Source of the DNA: Moniliophthora roreri
Taxonomy: Eukaryota > Basidiomycota > Agaricomycetes > Agaricales > Marasmiaceae
NCBI GenBank assembly: GCA_001466705.2
Contig: LATX02000111.1
Location: 233,772 to 297,771, forward strand
Direction: 5' to 3'
Length of the DNA: 64,000 nucleotides
Shown: in pieces, positions 47,394 through 58,743 of the stretch
How the letters are laid out: each line of letters starts with the position of its first letter
Position numbering within the stretch: position 1 is the stretch's first letter
Program-made: the position numbers and the translations under genes
The notes under the pieces: generated by a model
Databases searched by the model: none
Told to the model about the DNA's origin: nothing
Seen by the model: only the letters and a program-made list of their open reading frames with translations

Positions 47394-48786
47394 CTAAGAC
47401 TCGCCATCTCCGTATAACTCCGCATCATAGTCCTCCGAAGTGTCTGGCATATTATTGATGTCCCAAAGCATGGGTGTAGCTGGTACATTCTGCACAGGTT
47501 GCCAACTGGTGGCCACTTGTTTGTTGACAGAAAGCAACCCCATAAATCTTCCTACCTTCTGCAGATCTGCTCCTACAAACAGGAAGTCCATATTCCGATC
47601 ACTGCTTTCTACTGATTCCTCAGCATTCTCCTCCAAGGTTGTTGTAAGGTTCATCATCATAATCGTGATCATCCGACATAGAGTCTGGACTTGAACCAGA
47701 CCCTCTATGTGCAATGTGGCAAGACCTTTGTTGGTCAGGGCAGTGTCCAGACATATGCCCAGGCTGAGTCTTGAAGCATCTGCAACACATGTACTGTGGG
47801 CAATTGCAGGTGAAATGGTGTTCCAATCTGCACACAGAGCAGAGACGCGGTCAATGAGCTGAGTCATCGGAGTCGGGAGCAGAGTCAGAGATCTCAAGCT
47901 GGTTGTCAGTGGGACGTCGTCACTTGAGAGGATTTAGTTCTCTTTGTCCTCATCCCCAACCTCGTCCTCATACTCCTCTGATGGGACCTCCCCTCTGACT
48001 GCAGGCATGATTTCAACTTCGGGGTGGAACAGAGGCTTCAGGCATCTGAAGACTTCTGGGGTTGACAGCATTCAGAGGTGTGGGTTCTCGGGAGGGGGCA
48101 TTATTGGTGGGCTCGATCTTAGGCTTGATGTCAGGATCGGGAGTGGGGTCAGAATAAACAAGGGTGTCGTTGGCAGGGGTTTCAGTGGCCTCATGGGGAG
48201 CAGTGGCAAGTCATCCCTCGAGAGTTTAAGGTTTGGAGGTAAGGCAGGAGATGAGACTCCTGGTGTTGTTGATGTCGGAGCAGGCATATCCATTTCCATC
48301 TGTCTGTCATCTGAGACAGTCGAGGAGGCTGAAGGAGAGGGGATCAGGATATTCTAACATCGCTCTGGGATCTGTGGGGGGTGGCATGGACAAATGTGGG
48401 TGATATGGAAACAAGGATGGTACTGTAACAGGCCCTGTCAGCCCAATGTGGTAGTTGCATGCATACATGACCTGATTTGCGATTTCCAGGCTGCAACTTT
48501 CAATGATTTTTTTGAAAAGCTTTCGTTGGGACCGGAGGAAAAAGAGGCTTTTGATGCAGGGTTCCAGTTGGTTGTGCTGATCAGCAGTGGCTTGGATCTG
48601 GTCATTGTATTGTTCTAAGTTGAAGAGGTGGAGGAACTGGTAGGGGTTGGGCTGGAGACCATGCTGGTACATGATATTTTCACCATATTGTCCTTCTCCA
48701 GATACAGTAGGAACAGGGCTCAGGACTCCAGATGGCTAGCTACCAGAAGCAGAAGTGGAAGAAGAGGAGGCAGTTGCATTTGACAT
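47394..48786 (-). pseudogene. Accessory ORF of the chromovirus downstream of pol
   Basis: Begins at ATG 48786, two bases after the stop of the pol/chromodomain frame (48791-48789). It starts MSNATASSSSTSASGS followed by TAG at codon 17, then a well-kept stretch (48,672-48,310) with QFLHLFNLEQYNDQIQATAD and helical, Gln-rich content. Frames then shift; a Cys/His block CPQYMCCRCFKTQPGHMSGHCP lies at about 47,740-47,805, and the rest is acidic. It ends about 40 bp before the polypurine tract. Protein of unknown function; position after the integrase and before the 3' LTR is where extra retroelement genes sit. Stops and frame changes make this copy inactive. Confidence 0.6.
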
Positions 48787-48788
48787 AT

Positions 48789-51596
48789 TTAGATGGCAGT
48801 GGGGATGGGTTTTTTTGGGTTTAATCTGTGCCTCTTTATATAGTCTTTGTAGACGTCTAGACAATTAACCATCCCTTCAGTCTCAATCTACCAATTGTGA
48901 GATGAGTCGTACCCCATGTATGACACTAAGAATTCCCGGGGTCGTTTCTTGGGTCTATGTCCCATGATCGCTTCGACTTCATATTCTTCGAACCCTTCTA
49001 TCAAATCTGGGGGTGGTTCTGTAAAGCTAGGCCCATGGGCCTCTGTTTCCTTAAATGGCATAAGGAGGGCTGCATGGAAAACAGGGTGAATCTTCCATTG
49101 ATGCAGTAGGTCCAGTCGATATGTAACAAGCCCCAGAACCTCAAGAATCTTGAACAGTCCTTCTCATTTCAGGGCAAGTTTCCTAGTCGGGTACCCTATG
49201 GCCAAGTTCTTCCCTTCTAACCACACCTTTTGTCCTATGCTGAAAGTTTCTAATTTCTGTTTTTCCCTTCATATCATATTTTGTCATGCCAATTCCAATA
49301 GGCTAGTCGTTTCTTCTCTGACCTTCTTTAGCTCCCAAAGTCGTTCTTCAACCAATGGAATACTAGTTTGCTTGAACACTGTCAGGAAAGCTCTTGGGTG
49401 GTATCCCATCATCATGAAAAAAGGGGAGTTCTTGAGCACCGAATGGGTTCGGTTATTGTGTGCAAACTTAGCTAATGGGAGGTACTCTTTCCATTTTGTC
49501 TGTTCTTTCGAACAGAAGATGTAGAGATAGACCTCAATTTCTTGGTTGACTCACTCAGTTTCCCCATCTGTCTGTGGATGAAAAGCAGTGCTCATTGAGT
49601 GTTTGATAGACAGCTGTCTTCCCATCTCCTGAAATACTTCTGCTGCGAATCTGGGGTCTCAATTGGATATAATACAATCTGGAAGTCCGAAACATCTGTA
49701 CACATGTTGAATTAATAGTTCCACTATTTTCATGGCATCTGATTTCTTCGTGCATGGTGTAAAAATTACCCTCTTTGTAGAGGAGTGGTCCACCATGACA
49801 AGAATAGAATCCATACTGTCACATTCCGGTAGGTCTGTGATGAGATCCATCATACAAACTTGAAAGAGGAAAGAATTCAGAGTTGGGTGTAGTGGTTGAA
49901 TGGGGGTCTTCATTGGGTGTGTGTTGATTTTTGATTGTTGACATGGTATGCAACCATCTATGAAAATTTTGACAAATTTAGCCATTCCTGCCCACCAAAA
50001 ATCACATTGAACTTGTTCTAAAGTGTTCCACTGTCCTAGGTGCCCTACACCTGGAGTTTCATGCACTGTTCTCATGACATTTCTTCAGAGCTCTGCATCA
50101 TTTGGTATGTAAACCCGTTCCTTGAAAAGGAGCAATCCATCATTGATTCTCCAGTCTGATACACTATGTATGAGGTGTTCTTTTTATGCTATTAATACAA
50201 AGGAAATACACTCAGAATACTGTTATATATTTGCTTCCAGACGACACTCAGAAAATTCTATTAGTTTCAAGTTATCATCACATAGTGAAAACAGCAAGCA
50301 TACTCTGGATTTTAATTTCCAGAAGAGTCAGTGTTTCTTGATTATTTTATAATAATGAAATTATAGAATTATCCTTTAATTTTCTAATTACAAATATACT
50401 AAATTTTCTGCCTTATAAAATAGTGAGAAAACATTTAGAAAACAAATATAAGATTTTGAATTTTATATTAAAGAAAACATGTTAAATACAAAAGGAAAAC
50501 TAAATGAAAACTATCTAAGAACTACTTTAAAATATAGTGTTTTCATATGATTTTCCTACTATTTTCCTAGTGTTTTCCTAGTGTTTTCTCTGACTTTCCC
50601 ACAATAGAAAATGTGGAATTTTTATCTTATCTTATTAGCATTTTCTGAGGATCTTCAACCAGAGAAAATTTAATATTTTCTCAGTATAGAAATTATTCTA
50701 ATATATTGTATTATCTATTAATTCTCAGAATTTGGAAATTCCATATCTTTTGCTGCTGAAAATTTAGTATTCTCCAGGCATATTCTTGCTGAGAGGACAC
50801 AATTTAAATTTAGAATTTATATATGGTTTTATAGAAATTCTCTTTGCAAGAAGATTAAGTGTTTTCTCAATGAGAAAACCATGTTAAAAGAACACCTCAT
50901 ACATAGTGATAGAGCAGACTTGATTGCTGGCACGCCTTGGTGGAGTAACTGCTCCAAGGCCGACTTATGGAAGTCATCTGGGCCTAATTGTTCCACAATC
51001 TCGGTTTTCATTTCTAAGTTGATTCCTTTTACAAAGAGTCATTCCGGTAGAAGGATTACGTTTTCGTTATCCATGTCTTCATCTTCACATTCATTGCTTT
51101 GTCGTGATAGTGCATCCGCCTGTGTAAGTGATTTCCCTGGTACATAAACAAGGGCAAGATCAAATTCTGACAGGAATAAACTCCACCTGGCTTGTCTTCG
51201 GTTGAGTTTCTGAGCCGTCCGGAAGTATGTAAGATTCTTGTGATCAGATAAGATCACCACCTTGTATTTCCCTCCCATCAGATAGTGTCACCATTCCATC
51301 AGAGCCCACACTATGGCCAACAGTTCCCAATCATAGATCTCATAATTCTGTTCTGTTGGTGATAGTGACTTCGATAGATATCCACATGGGTGCCATTCTC
51401 CATCTGTTCCCTGTTGACGAAGTACTGCCCCTGTGGCCCATTTGGAGGCATCTGCTTCTATTACAAAGAGTTTGTCTGTGTCTGGCATGAGGAGCACTGG
51501 TTCCAAGAGGAATTTCTTTTTGAGAAGGTTGAAGGCAATTTGACATGCTATGGTCCATTTGAATTTCTGTGACTTTTTCGTGAGGTCATTGAGCAG
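48789..51596 (-). pseudogene. Chromovirus (Ty3/gypsy) pol fragment: RT end, RNase H, integrase, chromodomain
   Basis: Minus strand from right: RNase H ([59 protein letters not shown]) at 51,560-51,039; a 747 bp TIR element (50162-50908); integrase zinc-binding part and core (GVGHLGQWNTLEQVQCDFWW; CIPCQQSK; MMDLITDLPECDSMDSILVM) at 50,075-49,560; integrase C-terminal part to about 49,020; chromodomain EYEVEAIMGHRPKKRPREFL...YMGYDSSHNW at 48,995-48,860 with TAG just after the Trp. It ends at TAA 48789. Gag, protease and most of RT are missing; repeat R begins at 51597. Several TGA/TAG codons stand where Arg or Gln is expected. Confidence 0.85.
50162..50908. mobile_element. CACTA-ended non-autonomous TIR element, copy 2
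   Basis: 747 bp, the same length as copy 1 and in the same orientation. Left end CACTATGTATGAGGTGTTC, right end complementary, flanked by ATA on both sides (50159-50161 and 50909-50911). It lies between RNase H and integrase of element 2. Internal sequence is nearly identical to copy 1 with scattered transitions. Confidence 0.85.
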
Positions 51597-52225
51597 TAAT
51601 TTGTCTAAGATAAGACTAGTGGAAAACTACCCAAAAAGATAACCTCCAAAAGTCTAACTCAGTTTGTTGTGCAAGTGTGGATCAACATGATCAGAGTTAC
51701 TGCACTTAGAATGCCAACAAAACTCTTAGCTAGGTTGATTCTCTCTTATTGAAGTGTTCAACTTCAANGAGTCTTAGCAAGGGGTGTGCCTGTGCTGAAC
51801 TCTTTGTAGAAATTGGTCTAGGACCTTTTCCAGTACACTGTGTGCTGTAGTTGTCTTGAGGAAGTCTTGAACTCTGTAGGGTCAGACTATATTGGCTATT
51901 GATAATTTGTCTAAGATAAGACTAGTGGAAAACTACCCAAAAAGATAACCTCCAAAAGTCTAACTCAGTTTGTTGTGCAAGTGTGGATCGACATGATCAG
52001 AGTTACTGCACTTAGAATGCCAACAAAACTCTTAGCTAGGTTGATTCTCTCTTATTGAAGTAATCTACTTCAAGGTGTTCACCTCCAGAGGAGTATATAT
52101 GAGTTTAAAANATGATAGAAGGAGACGATGGGATCCAACTGAGAGGTCCCATTACAGTACCAGTCTCATCAGTTGATTTTGAAACTCTTCCACTTCACAT
52201 ATAGACTCCAGAAACAGGTACCGAT
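51597..52225 (+). repeat. Rearranged pieces of repeat R around two n
   Basis: 51597-51767 is the left end of repeat R; 51769-51903 is a middle part of R in inverted orientation; 51904-52110 is again the left end; 52112-52225 is a different short fragment (coding-like IEGDDGIQLRGPITVPV). Single n at 51768 and 52111 separate them, so the order is not reliable. Confidence 0.6.
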
Positions 52226-53567
52226 AATTTGTCTAAGTTGAAACTAGTGGAAAACTACCCAAAAGATAACCTCCAAAAGTCTAACTCAGGTTGTTGTGCA
52301 AGTGTGGATCGACATGATCAGAGTTACTGCACTTAGAATGCCAACAAAACTCTTAGCTAAGTTGTTACTCTCTTATTGAAGTGTTCTGCTTCAAAGGGTT
52401 CACCTCCAAAGGAGTATAGATGGGTTTTAAAATGGGTTTATTGGGTAGACACACACACAAACACAAAGAACATGGTGCACAAAGCACAAACACAAGAGCT
52501 ACAGTCCCATACAAAGACTCGATAGCCAATATAGTCTGACTCTACGGAGTTCAAGACTTCTTCAAGATAACTACAGCACACAGTGTACTGGAAAAGGTCC
52601 TAGACCAGTTTCTACAAAGAGTTCAGCGCAGGCACACCCCTTGCTAAGACTCTAAGTGTGTCACAACCTGATACACACACAGGCCACACTCCAAGTGCCC
52701 AAGGCTCCTTCTTGGTGTAAAGTTTCTCTTAGAAAAGTGCTACAATGCACTCAAGATGTTACTCTTAATCTCTTACGACGCAAGTTCGTTATCAGATGTC
52801 TATCTCTCTGGAGTCACTCAGGACCAATCTCCAGGGCCTGTAGGGAGGAAGCAAAACTGGAATGGCACACAAAGTTATACACCAAACAAACTCTTCATGT
52901 ATTCACAATCTGAGGGTGGCAGAGTTACTTGAGTATGTACGAATATCTAGCTGTCCTTATATACGGTCCAAAGAATATATCTACAGAAAATTAAGAGGGA
53001 ATATTCAGATGTCACGGAGTCTGGCCACTAGGGTATCCGACCATATCTGCGCGGGTATCTACATCTCCAGGTGTTCTAGATTCTCTAATTTGTATTTTCT
53101 CTTTTCTAAGTCGGGTATCTATGAGTGGATGACTGTATCTGTCCCGTCTCTTGACAGCATTTCCCTTTCTAGTATCTGCACATCAGCAGAGGCCTAGATG
53201 CCAAGGTTTCCAATTCCTATCTCCTTCGACAATGCACGCTCAGTCTTATTTAGGACTTCTCATGTGTTAGATATTCTTCTGCTTCTGTCTGTAGGTAGTG
53301 GATGTCTTTCGGAAGTGATTTCCTGCTTTCCAAGCTGACTTTGTACCTAGTTAGTTTATCTTGTATTGTTTAGCTGCTGGTGCACTCTTTATTAAGAGAT
53401 CTCCTGCTTTGACTTTAATCCGTATACTGACTTTGGAGGATGATCGTTCTGTGATCGTGCCTGTTCTAAGTCGTCGTTCTGTTTTGATGTCTCCTCTAAG
53501 TACCTCTGTACTGTTTGACTGCAGGTTGCACTTTGCAGATATCATAGAAAAGTAAAATAGAAGTTAA
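52226..53567 (+). repeat. Repeat R, copy 1
   Basis: About 1.34 kb, from aatttgtctaagttgaaac to ...aagtaaaatagaagttaa before the n at 53568. The other copies are at 54923, 55789 and 62821. Near the right end, minus strand 53545-53354, an ORF of 64 codons begins MISAKCNLQSNSTEVLRGD and is shared with the next copy (MTSAKCKLQSNSTEVLRGD), so R carries remains of a protein gene. Class unknown; no TG...CA ends. Confidence 0.6.
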
Positions 53568-53568
53568 N

Positions 53569-54200
53569 GAAGAGTCATTTGGACTCTTGAAGGATTTGTC
53601 TTAGTAGGCGCTCCAGACCATGGAGTCTTTCTTGGTCTCTTTTCTTTTCTCTCATACGAATCATGCATAAAGCTTCTGAATTGTTAAAACTCTATCTACA
53701 GACACTTTCATACATATACAAAATGTTCACCAACGTGAACAATTATTCCTGATCATTACACCTACAATATGACGAAGTGCAAGTCAATGCCAAGTAAAGC
53801 TGGTCACACCCAATCAGTTGCATGCCTTGATCAGAGTGGCGAACCATATCGAGAAGGAGCTTGGTCTACTCCTGAGCGGTGCCTGAGAGTATGCCATCCT
53901 GAGCCTGAGCAAGAGTTTCAGAGCCCCAAGAGCCTTCGCCTAGTTAGATATAATGCTGAGTTTCTCATTCTGTTTTATTCATCACTTCTATTACCAACGT
54001 GATCAGACCTCAAAGTGGATTTGATCTGATCAGCATACTTATATTCTCATTTTCCAATCCATCCTTGTACTGTTTTGTACTCTATGGCTATTCCAGTGCC
54101 ACTTCCGACCTTCTTTCCTGTTCAGTCCACCTTTGGACTAACTTTTTCTTCTACACCGTGCATATCAAGAACGCTCGACTCCATGCAACCTCTGACTGAG
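53569..54200. other. Unassigned stretch between two contig joins/repeats
   Basis: Richer in CG than its surroundings. A plus-strand frame at 53,769-54,002 gives 78 codons with no known motif. It could be upstream sequence of the following nuclease pseudogene. Confidence 0.3.
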
Positions 54201-54922
54201 CATTGTCACCCCTTTTCTGGAATGTTGGCCAGCTCGGAAGATGCTTTGGGACTTCCCTTTTCACTTACGATGGAGATGAATGGCAGAGTGTGAAGGGTGG
54301 CATAGCTGTTGTGCAAGATGAAGATGAAATTCTGTTATACTGGTGCTCAAGGCCAATCATTGAGGCATTTGGCTACCACTGTCACAATGTAAGCCAACAA
54401 TATATATAATACTATTCATTGCTCATTAAACACACATCCAGGCCCCAGGAGATGCTGAAGCAGAGCTTGCAGTAATGAACCAAATGGGGATTATTGATGC
54501 AGTTTTGACCAGAGACGCCGATATCTTTCCATTGGGTGCAAAGTGTGTGCTGCATATCAATGTGTGAGTACTTATTCCATCCTGAATTCATTCTGAAGCT
54601 GATGCACTATAGGGATGAAACAACTGAAGTGAAGCTAGTCGTTGACATATTTCATGCTGATGTCATTTCAGAGAAGCTTGGGCTCACATGACCTTGACTG
54701 GTGCTCTATGCCCTTCTCATTGGAAATGACTTCAACACAGGAGTACAAGGGTGTGGCTCAGAAATTGGACGAGCTCTCACACTTTCTGGGATTGCTGATG
54801 ATCTCATCATTGAGTATGGACAGTGCTTGGGAGATGAAGATTCTCTCCTGGAGTACCTTGAAACACTAAAGGCACGGATTGTGAGTGAACTGCAGACCAA
54901 CAACAGCAGGAACTTGATATGG
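54201..54922 (+). pseudogene. PIN/XPG-like (GEN1-type) nuclease pseudogene fragment
   Basis: Plus-strand exons show the XPG-I nuclease pattern common in mushroom 'PIN domain-like' proteins: SRPIIEAFGYHCHN, an intron (GTAAGC to CAG, about 54,391-54,441), then APGDAEAELAVMNQMGIIDA and VLTRDADIFPLGAK with the acidic metal ligands E and D. A second intron leads to ETTEVKLVVDIF and, after TGA codons in place of Arg and Gly, YALLIGNDFNTGVQGCGSEI, the helix-hairpin-helix-like region of the family. The N-terminal part is missing and repeat R cuts the 3' side. The introns still have proper borders, so this derives from a spliced gene and not from a retrocopy. Confidence 0.78.
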
Positions 54923-55787
54923 TAATTTGTCTAAGATAAGACTAGTGGAAAACTACCCAAAAAGATAACCTCCAAAAGTCTAACTCAGTTTGTTGTGCAA
55001 GTGTGGATTGATGTGATCAGAGTTACTGGACTTAGAATGCCAACAAAACTCTTAGCTAGGTTGATTCTCTCTTATTGAAGTGTTCAACTTCAAAGTGTTC
55101 ACCTCCAGAGGAGTATATATGGTTTTAAAATGGTTTATATCACAAACACACACACAAAACACAAAGAACATGGTGCACAAAGCACAAACACAAGAGCTAC
55201 AGTCCCATACAAAGACTTGATAGCCGATATAGTCTGACCCTACAGAGTTCAAGACTTCTTCAAGATAACTACAGCACACAGTGTACTGGAAAAGGTCCTA
55301 GACCAATTTCTACAAAGAGTTCAGCACAGGCACACCCCTTGCTAAGACTCTAAGTGTGTCACAACCTGATACACACACAGGCCACACTCCAAGTGCCCAA
55401 GGCTCCTTGGTGTAAAGTTTCTCTTAGAAAAGTGCTATAACACACTCAAGATGTTACTCTTATCTCTTACGATGCAAGTTCATTATCAGATTTCTATCTC
55501 TCTGGAGTCACTCAGGACCAATCTCCAGGGCCTGTAGTGAGGAAGCAAAACTGGAATGGCACACAAATTTATACACCAAACAAACTTGTCATGTATTCAC
55601 AATCAGAGGGGGCAGAGTTACTTGAGTATGTACAAATATCTAGCTGTCCTTATATACAGTCCAAGGAATATATCTACAGAAAATTATAAATAATGTCCGA
55701 TAATTCAGGAAATGACAAATGAGTGACTGAGATACTAAAAGAGGGATTATTCAGATGTCACAGAGTCTGGCCACTAGGGTATCCGAC
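54923..55787 (+). repeat. Repeat R, copy 2 (cut by n)
   Basis: Begins aatttgtctaagataagac right after the nuclease pseudogene and is cut by the n at 55788. It shares its sequence with 55,789-56,577; two antisense 75-codon frames 790 bp apart are identical, showing how close these copies are. Confidence 0.7.
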
Positions 55788-55788
55788 N

Positions 55789-57135
55789 AAGTGTGGATCA
55801 ACATGATCAGAGTTACTGCACTTAGAATGCCAACAAAACTCTTAGCTAGGTTGATTCTCTCTTATTGAAGTGTTCAACTTCAAAGTGTTCACCTCCAGAG
55901 GAGTATATATGGTTTTAAAATGGTTTATATCACAAACACACACACAAAACACAAAGAACATGGTGCACAAAGCACAAACACAAGAGCTACAGTCCCATAC
56001 AAAGACTTGATAGCCGATATAGTCTGACCCTACAGAGTTCAAGACTTCTTCAAGATAACTACAGCACACAGTGTACTGGAAAAGGTCCTAGACCAATTTC
56101 TACAAAGAGTTCAGCACAGGCACACCCCTTGCTAAGACTCTAAGTGTGTCACAACCTGATACACACACAGGCCACACTCCAAGTGCCCAAGGCTCCTTGG
56201 TGTAAAGTTTCTCTTAGAAAAGTGCTATAACACACTCAAGATGTTACTCTTATCTCTTACGATGCAAGTTCATTATCAGATTTCTATCTCTCTGGAGTCA
56301 CTCAGGACCAATCTCCAGGGCCTGTAGTGAGGAAGCAAAACTGGAATGGCACACAAATTTATACACCAAACAAACTCATCATGTATTCACAATCAGAGGG
56401 GGCAGAGTTACTTGAGCATGTACAAATATCTAGCTGTCCTTATATATGGTCCAAGGAATATATCTACAGAAAATTATAAATAATGTCTGATAATTCAGGA
56501 AATGACAAATGAGTGACTGAGATACTAAAAGAGGGATTATTCGGATGTCACGGAGTCTGGCCACTAGGGTATCCGGCCATATCCACACAGGTATCTACGT
56601 TTCCAGGTGTTCTAGATTCTATAATTTGTATTTTCTCTTTTCTAAGTTGGGTATCCATGAGCAGATGGCTGTATCCGTCCCGTCTTTTGACAGCATTTCC
56701 CTTTTCTAGTATCCACACATCGGCAGAGGCCTAGATGCCAAAGTTTCCAAGGTCGGAACACACTGTTATTGTTTCTATTTCCTTTGACAATGCATGCTCG
56801 GTCTTATTTAGGATTTCTTGCACATTAGATATTCTTCATATGTCTTGTTGTATCTGTCTGTAGGTAGTGGATGTCCTTCAGAAGTGATTTCTGTCTTTCT
56901 GAGCAGTCTTTGTACCTAGTTTGCTTATCGCATATTGTTTAGCTGCCGGTGAATTCTTTATTAAGAGATCACCTGATTTGACTCTGATCCATATATTGAC
57001 TTCGGAGGAGGATTGTTCTATGATCATTCCTGTTCTAAGTCATCTTTCTGTTTTAATGTCTCCTCTAAGTACTTCTGTACTGTTTGACTGCAGCTTGCAC
57101 TTTGCAGATGTCATAGAAAAGTAAAGTAGAAGTTA
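55789..57135 (+). repeat. Repeat R, copy 3
   Basis: Starts inside R after the n and runs to the same right edge as copy 1 (...aagtaaagtagaagttaa). It contains the minus-strand ORF start MTSAKCKLQSNSTEVLRGD near 57,113, broken by a TGA further on. Confidence 0.7.
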
Positions 57136-57982
57136 AAATCCCATTGATAGCACTTTTGAGAGCTTAGTTAATTAGCCAATGCATTCATATGGTTATAGTT
57201 AGGTTCCCTACAGGTTTCAGAAGTGATCTGCTTTGGATCTGATACATAGATAGGTCAGAAAGTACAGCTTAGACACCTCTGTATAGCGTATCATATAGCT
57301 CTTCGTACTTTCTAAGGTACCACAGCTTCTCTAAGGCAATGACTAGCAGACTGGGCTCACTCTAGTCCTTATTACCTGTTATCTCATGTCATATTAAAGT
57401 GTTCCAATTCAGAAATAGTGTAAAATGAATAAAAGTGGGTCTTTTCTAGGTTCGACATATTACCAGGACACTGATGTGTACTCCCCCAGACTCTGTATGC
57501 CCATCATCCTTCAAATTCTTCACCTTTCACACAATTCTAAGTTCAACATCATCCACCTCTATTTCTTCTTTCAGGGACTCCAGATTTGTAATAAGATCAC
57601 CAAAGCCAGAGTGTTCCACAATGGAATTCAGCATGACAGCAACAATCTGTATATCACTAGGTTGGTNAGTGGGTCTTTTCTAGGTTTGCCATATTAGCGA
57701 ACTTCTGGTCATGACTCAAGGCCAGGTTTTTTACCTTTTTTTGGTAAGTCTCCTTTACCTCTGCATTATACATGGTTACACAAGTCACAGATCCCATTTA
57801 ATGCATAGTGCAGGGTTGAGCTTCCCATGTGCAGCCTATTGAAAACTCTCTGTGTGCTACAGCTTTTAGATTCCCATTACTTCTGCATGTGACCCAAGAG
57901 GTCCAACATTTCCTGGTATAAAAGTAGCATCCCCCATGCTTAGGACTTCATTGAATTTTCACTAAGTCCCAACACTGTCACT
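57136..57982. other. Unassigned stretch with contig join
   Basis: Low in CG. The word agtgggtcttttctaggtt occurs on both sides of the n at 57667 (57,434 and 57,668), again pointing to a join inside a repeat. A TATA box (ggtataaaag, about 57,914) lies some 65 bp before the ORF at 57983. Confidence 0.4.
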
Positions 57983-58398
57983 ATGTCTTCCTGCAGCAGC
58001 TCCCCTCGATCTTCCTCTGCTCATTCTCACCACACTGCTGCAGCAGTATCTACTGGGTTAACCGATGTCGACAAGGATCATGTTGCATGTTCTATGTGTG
58101 ACATGAACACCTTCAAATATTTCGCAGAGATGTCAACTCCTCGAGCCAAAATCTCTGAGGAGGATTTTTCCTCCCCTTTTGACTTGGACTGCATCACTCA
58201 AGCCTTTTTCAAGGTTGATGAGTTGAGTCCTCCACCAACTTCTGCAGATCCTTCTTCTTGTTCTCAACTCCTTCACATTTGGGCCACGGCAGTTCTCATC
58301 AACAAGGCCAAAGCACTCTGGCCCCTCTTTATTACTCTTCATACCAATGCACAGTACAATTTCAATGACATCCTTTGCTATGTGGGACCCAATGATCT
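57983..58398 (+). pseudogene. Unknown ORF with TATA box, cut by TIR element
   Basis: Open from ATG 57983 and uninterrupted until the TIR element inserted at 58399. It starts MSSCSSSPRSSSAHSHH and holds a conserved-looking part DELSPPPTSADPSSCSQLLH followed by WATAVLINKAKALWPLF. I do not recognise it; a leader with TATA box and a Ser-rich start would fit a retroelement gag or a host gene of unknown function. About 138 codons remain, and the rest has been displaced. Confidence 0.4.
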
Positions 58399-58742
58399 CA
58401 CTATGTACGAGGTGTTCTTTTAACATGGTTTTCTGATTGAGAAAACACTGAATCTTCTTGCAAAGAGAATTTTTATAAAACCATATATAAATTCTAAATT
58501 TAAATTATATCCTCTCAACAAGAATATGCCTGGAGAATACTAAATTTTCAGTAGCAAAAGATATAGAATTTTCAAATTCTGAGAATTAATAGATAATACA
58601 ATATATTAGAATAATTTCCATTCTGAGAAAACATTAAATTTTCTCTGGTTGAAAATGCTCAGAAAATGCTGATAAGATAAGATAAAAATTCCATATTTTC
58701 TATTGTGAGAAAGTCAGAGAAAACACTAGGAAAACACTAGGA
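58399..58742. mobile_element. CACTA-ended TIR element, copy 3 (one end, cut by n)
   Basis: Begins CACTATGTACGAGGTGTTC in the opposite orientation to copies 1 and 2 and stops at the n at 58743. Left flank is TCT. Its own right end is not in the window. Confidence 0.75.
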
Positions 58743-58743
58743 N

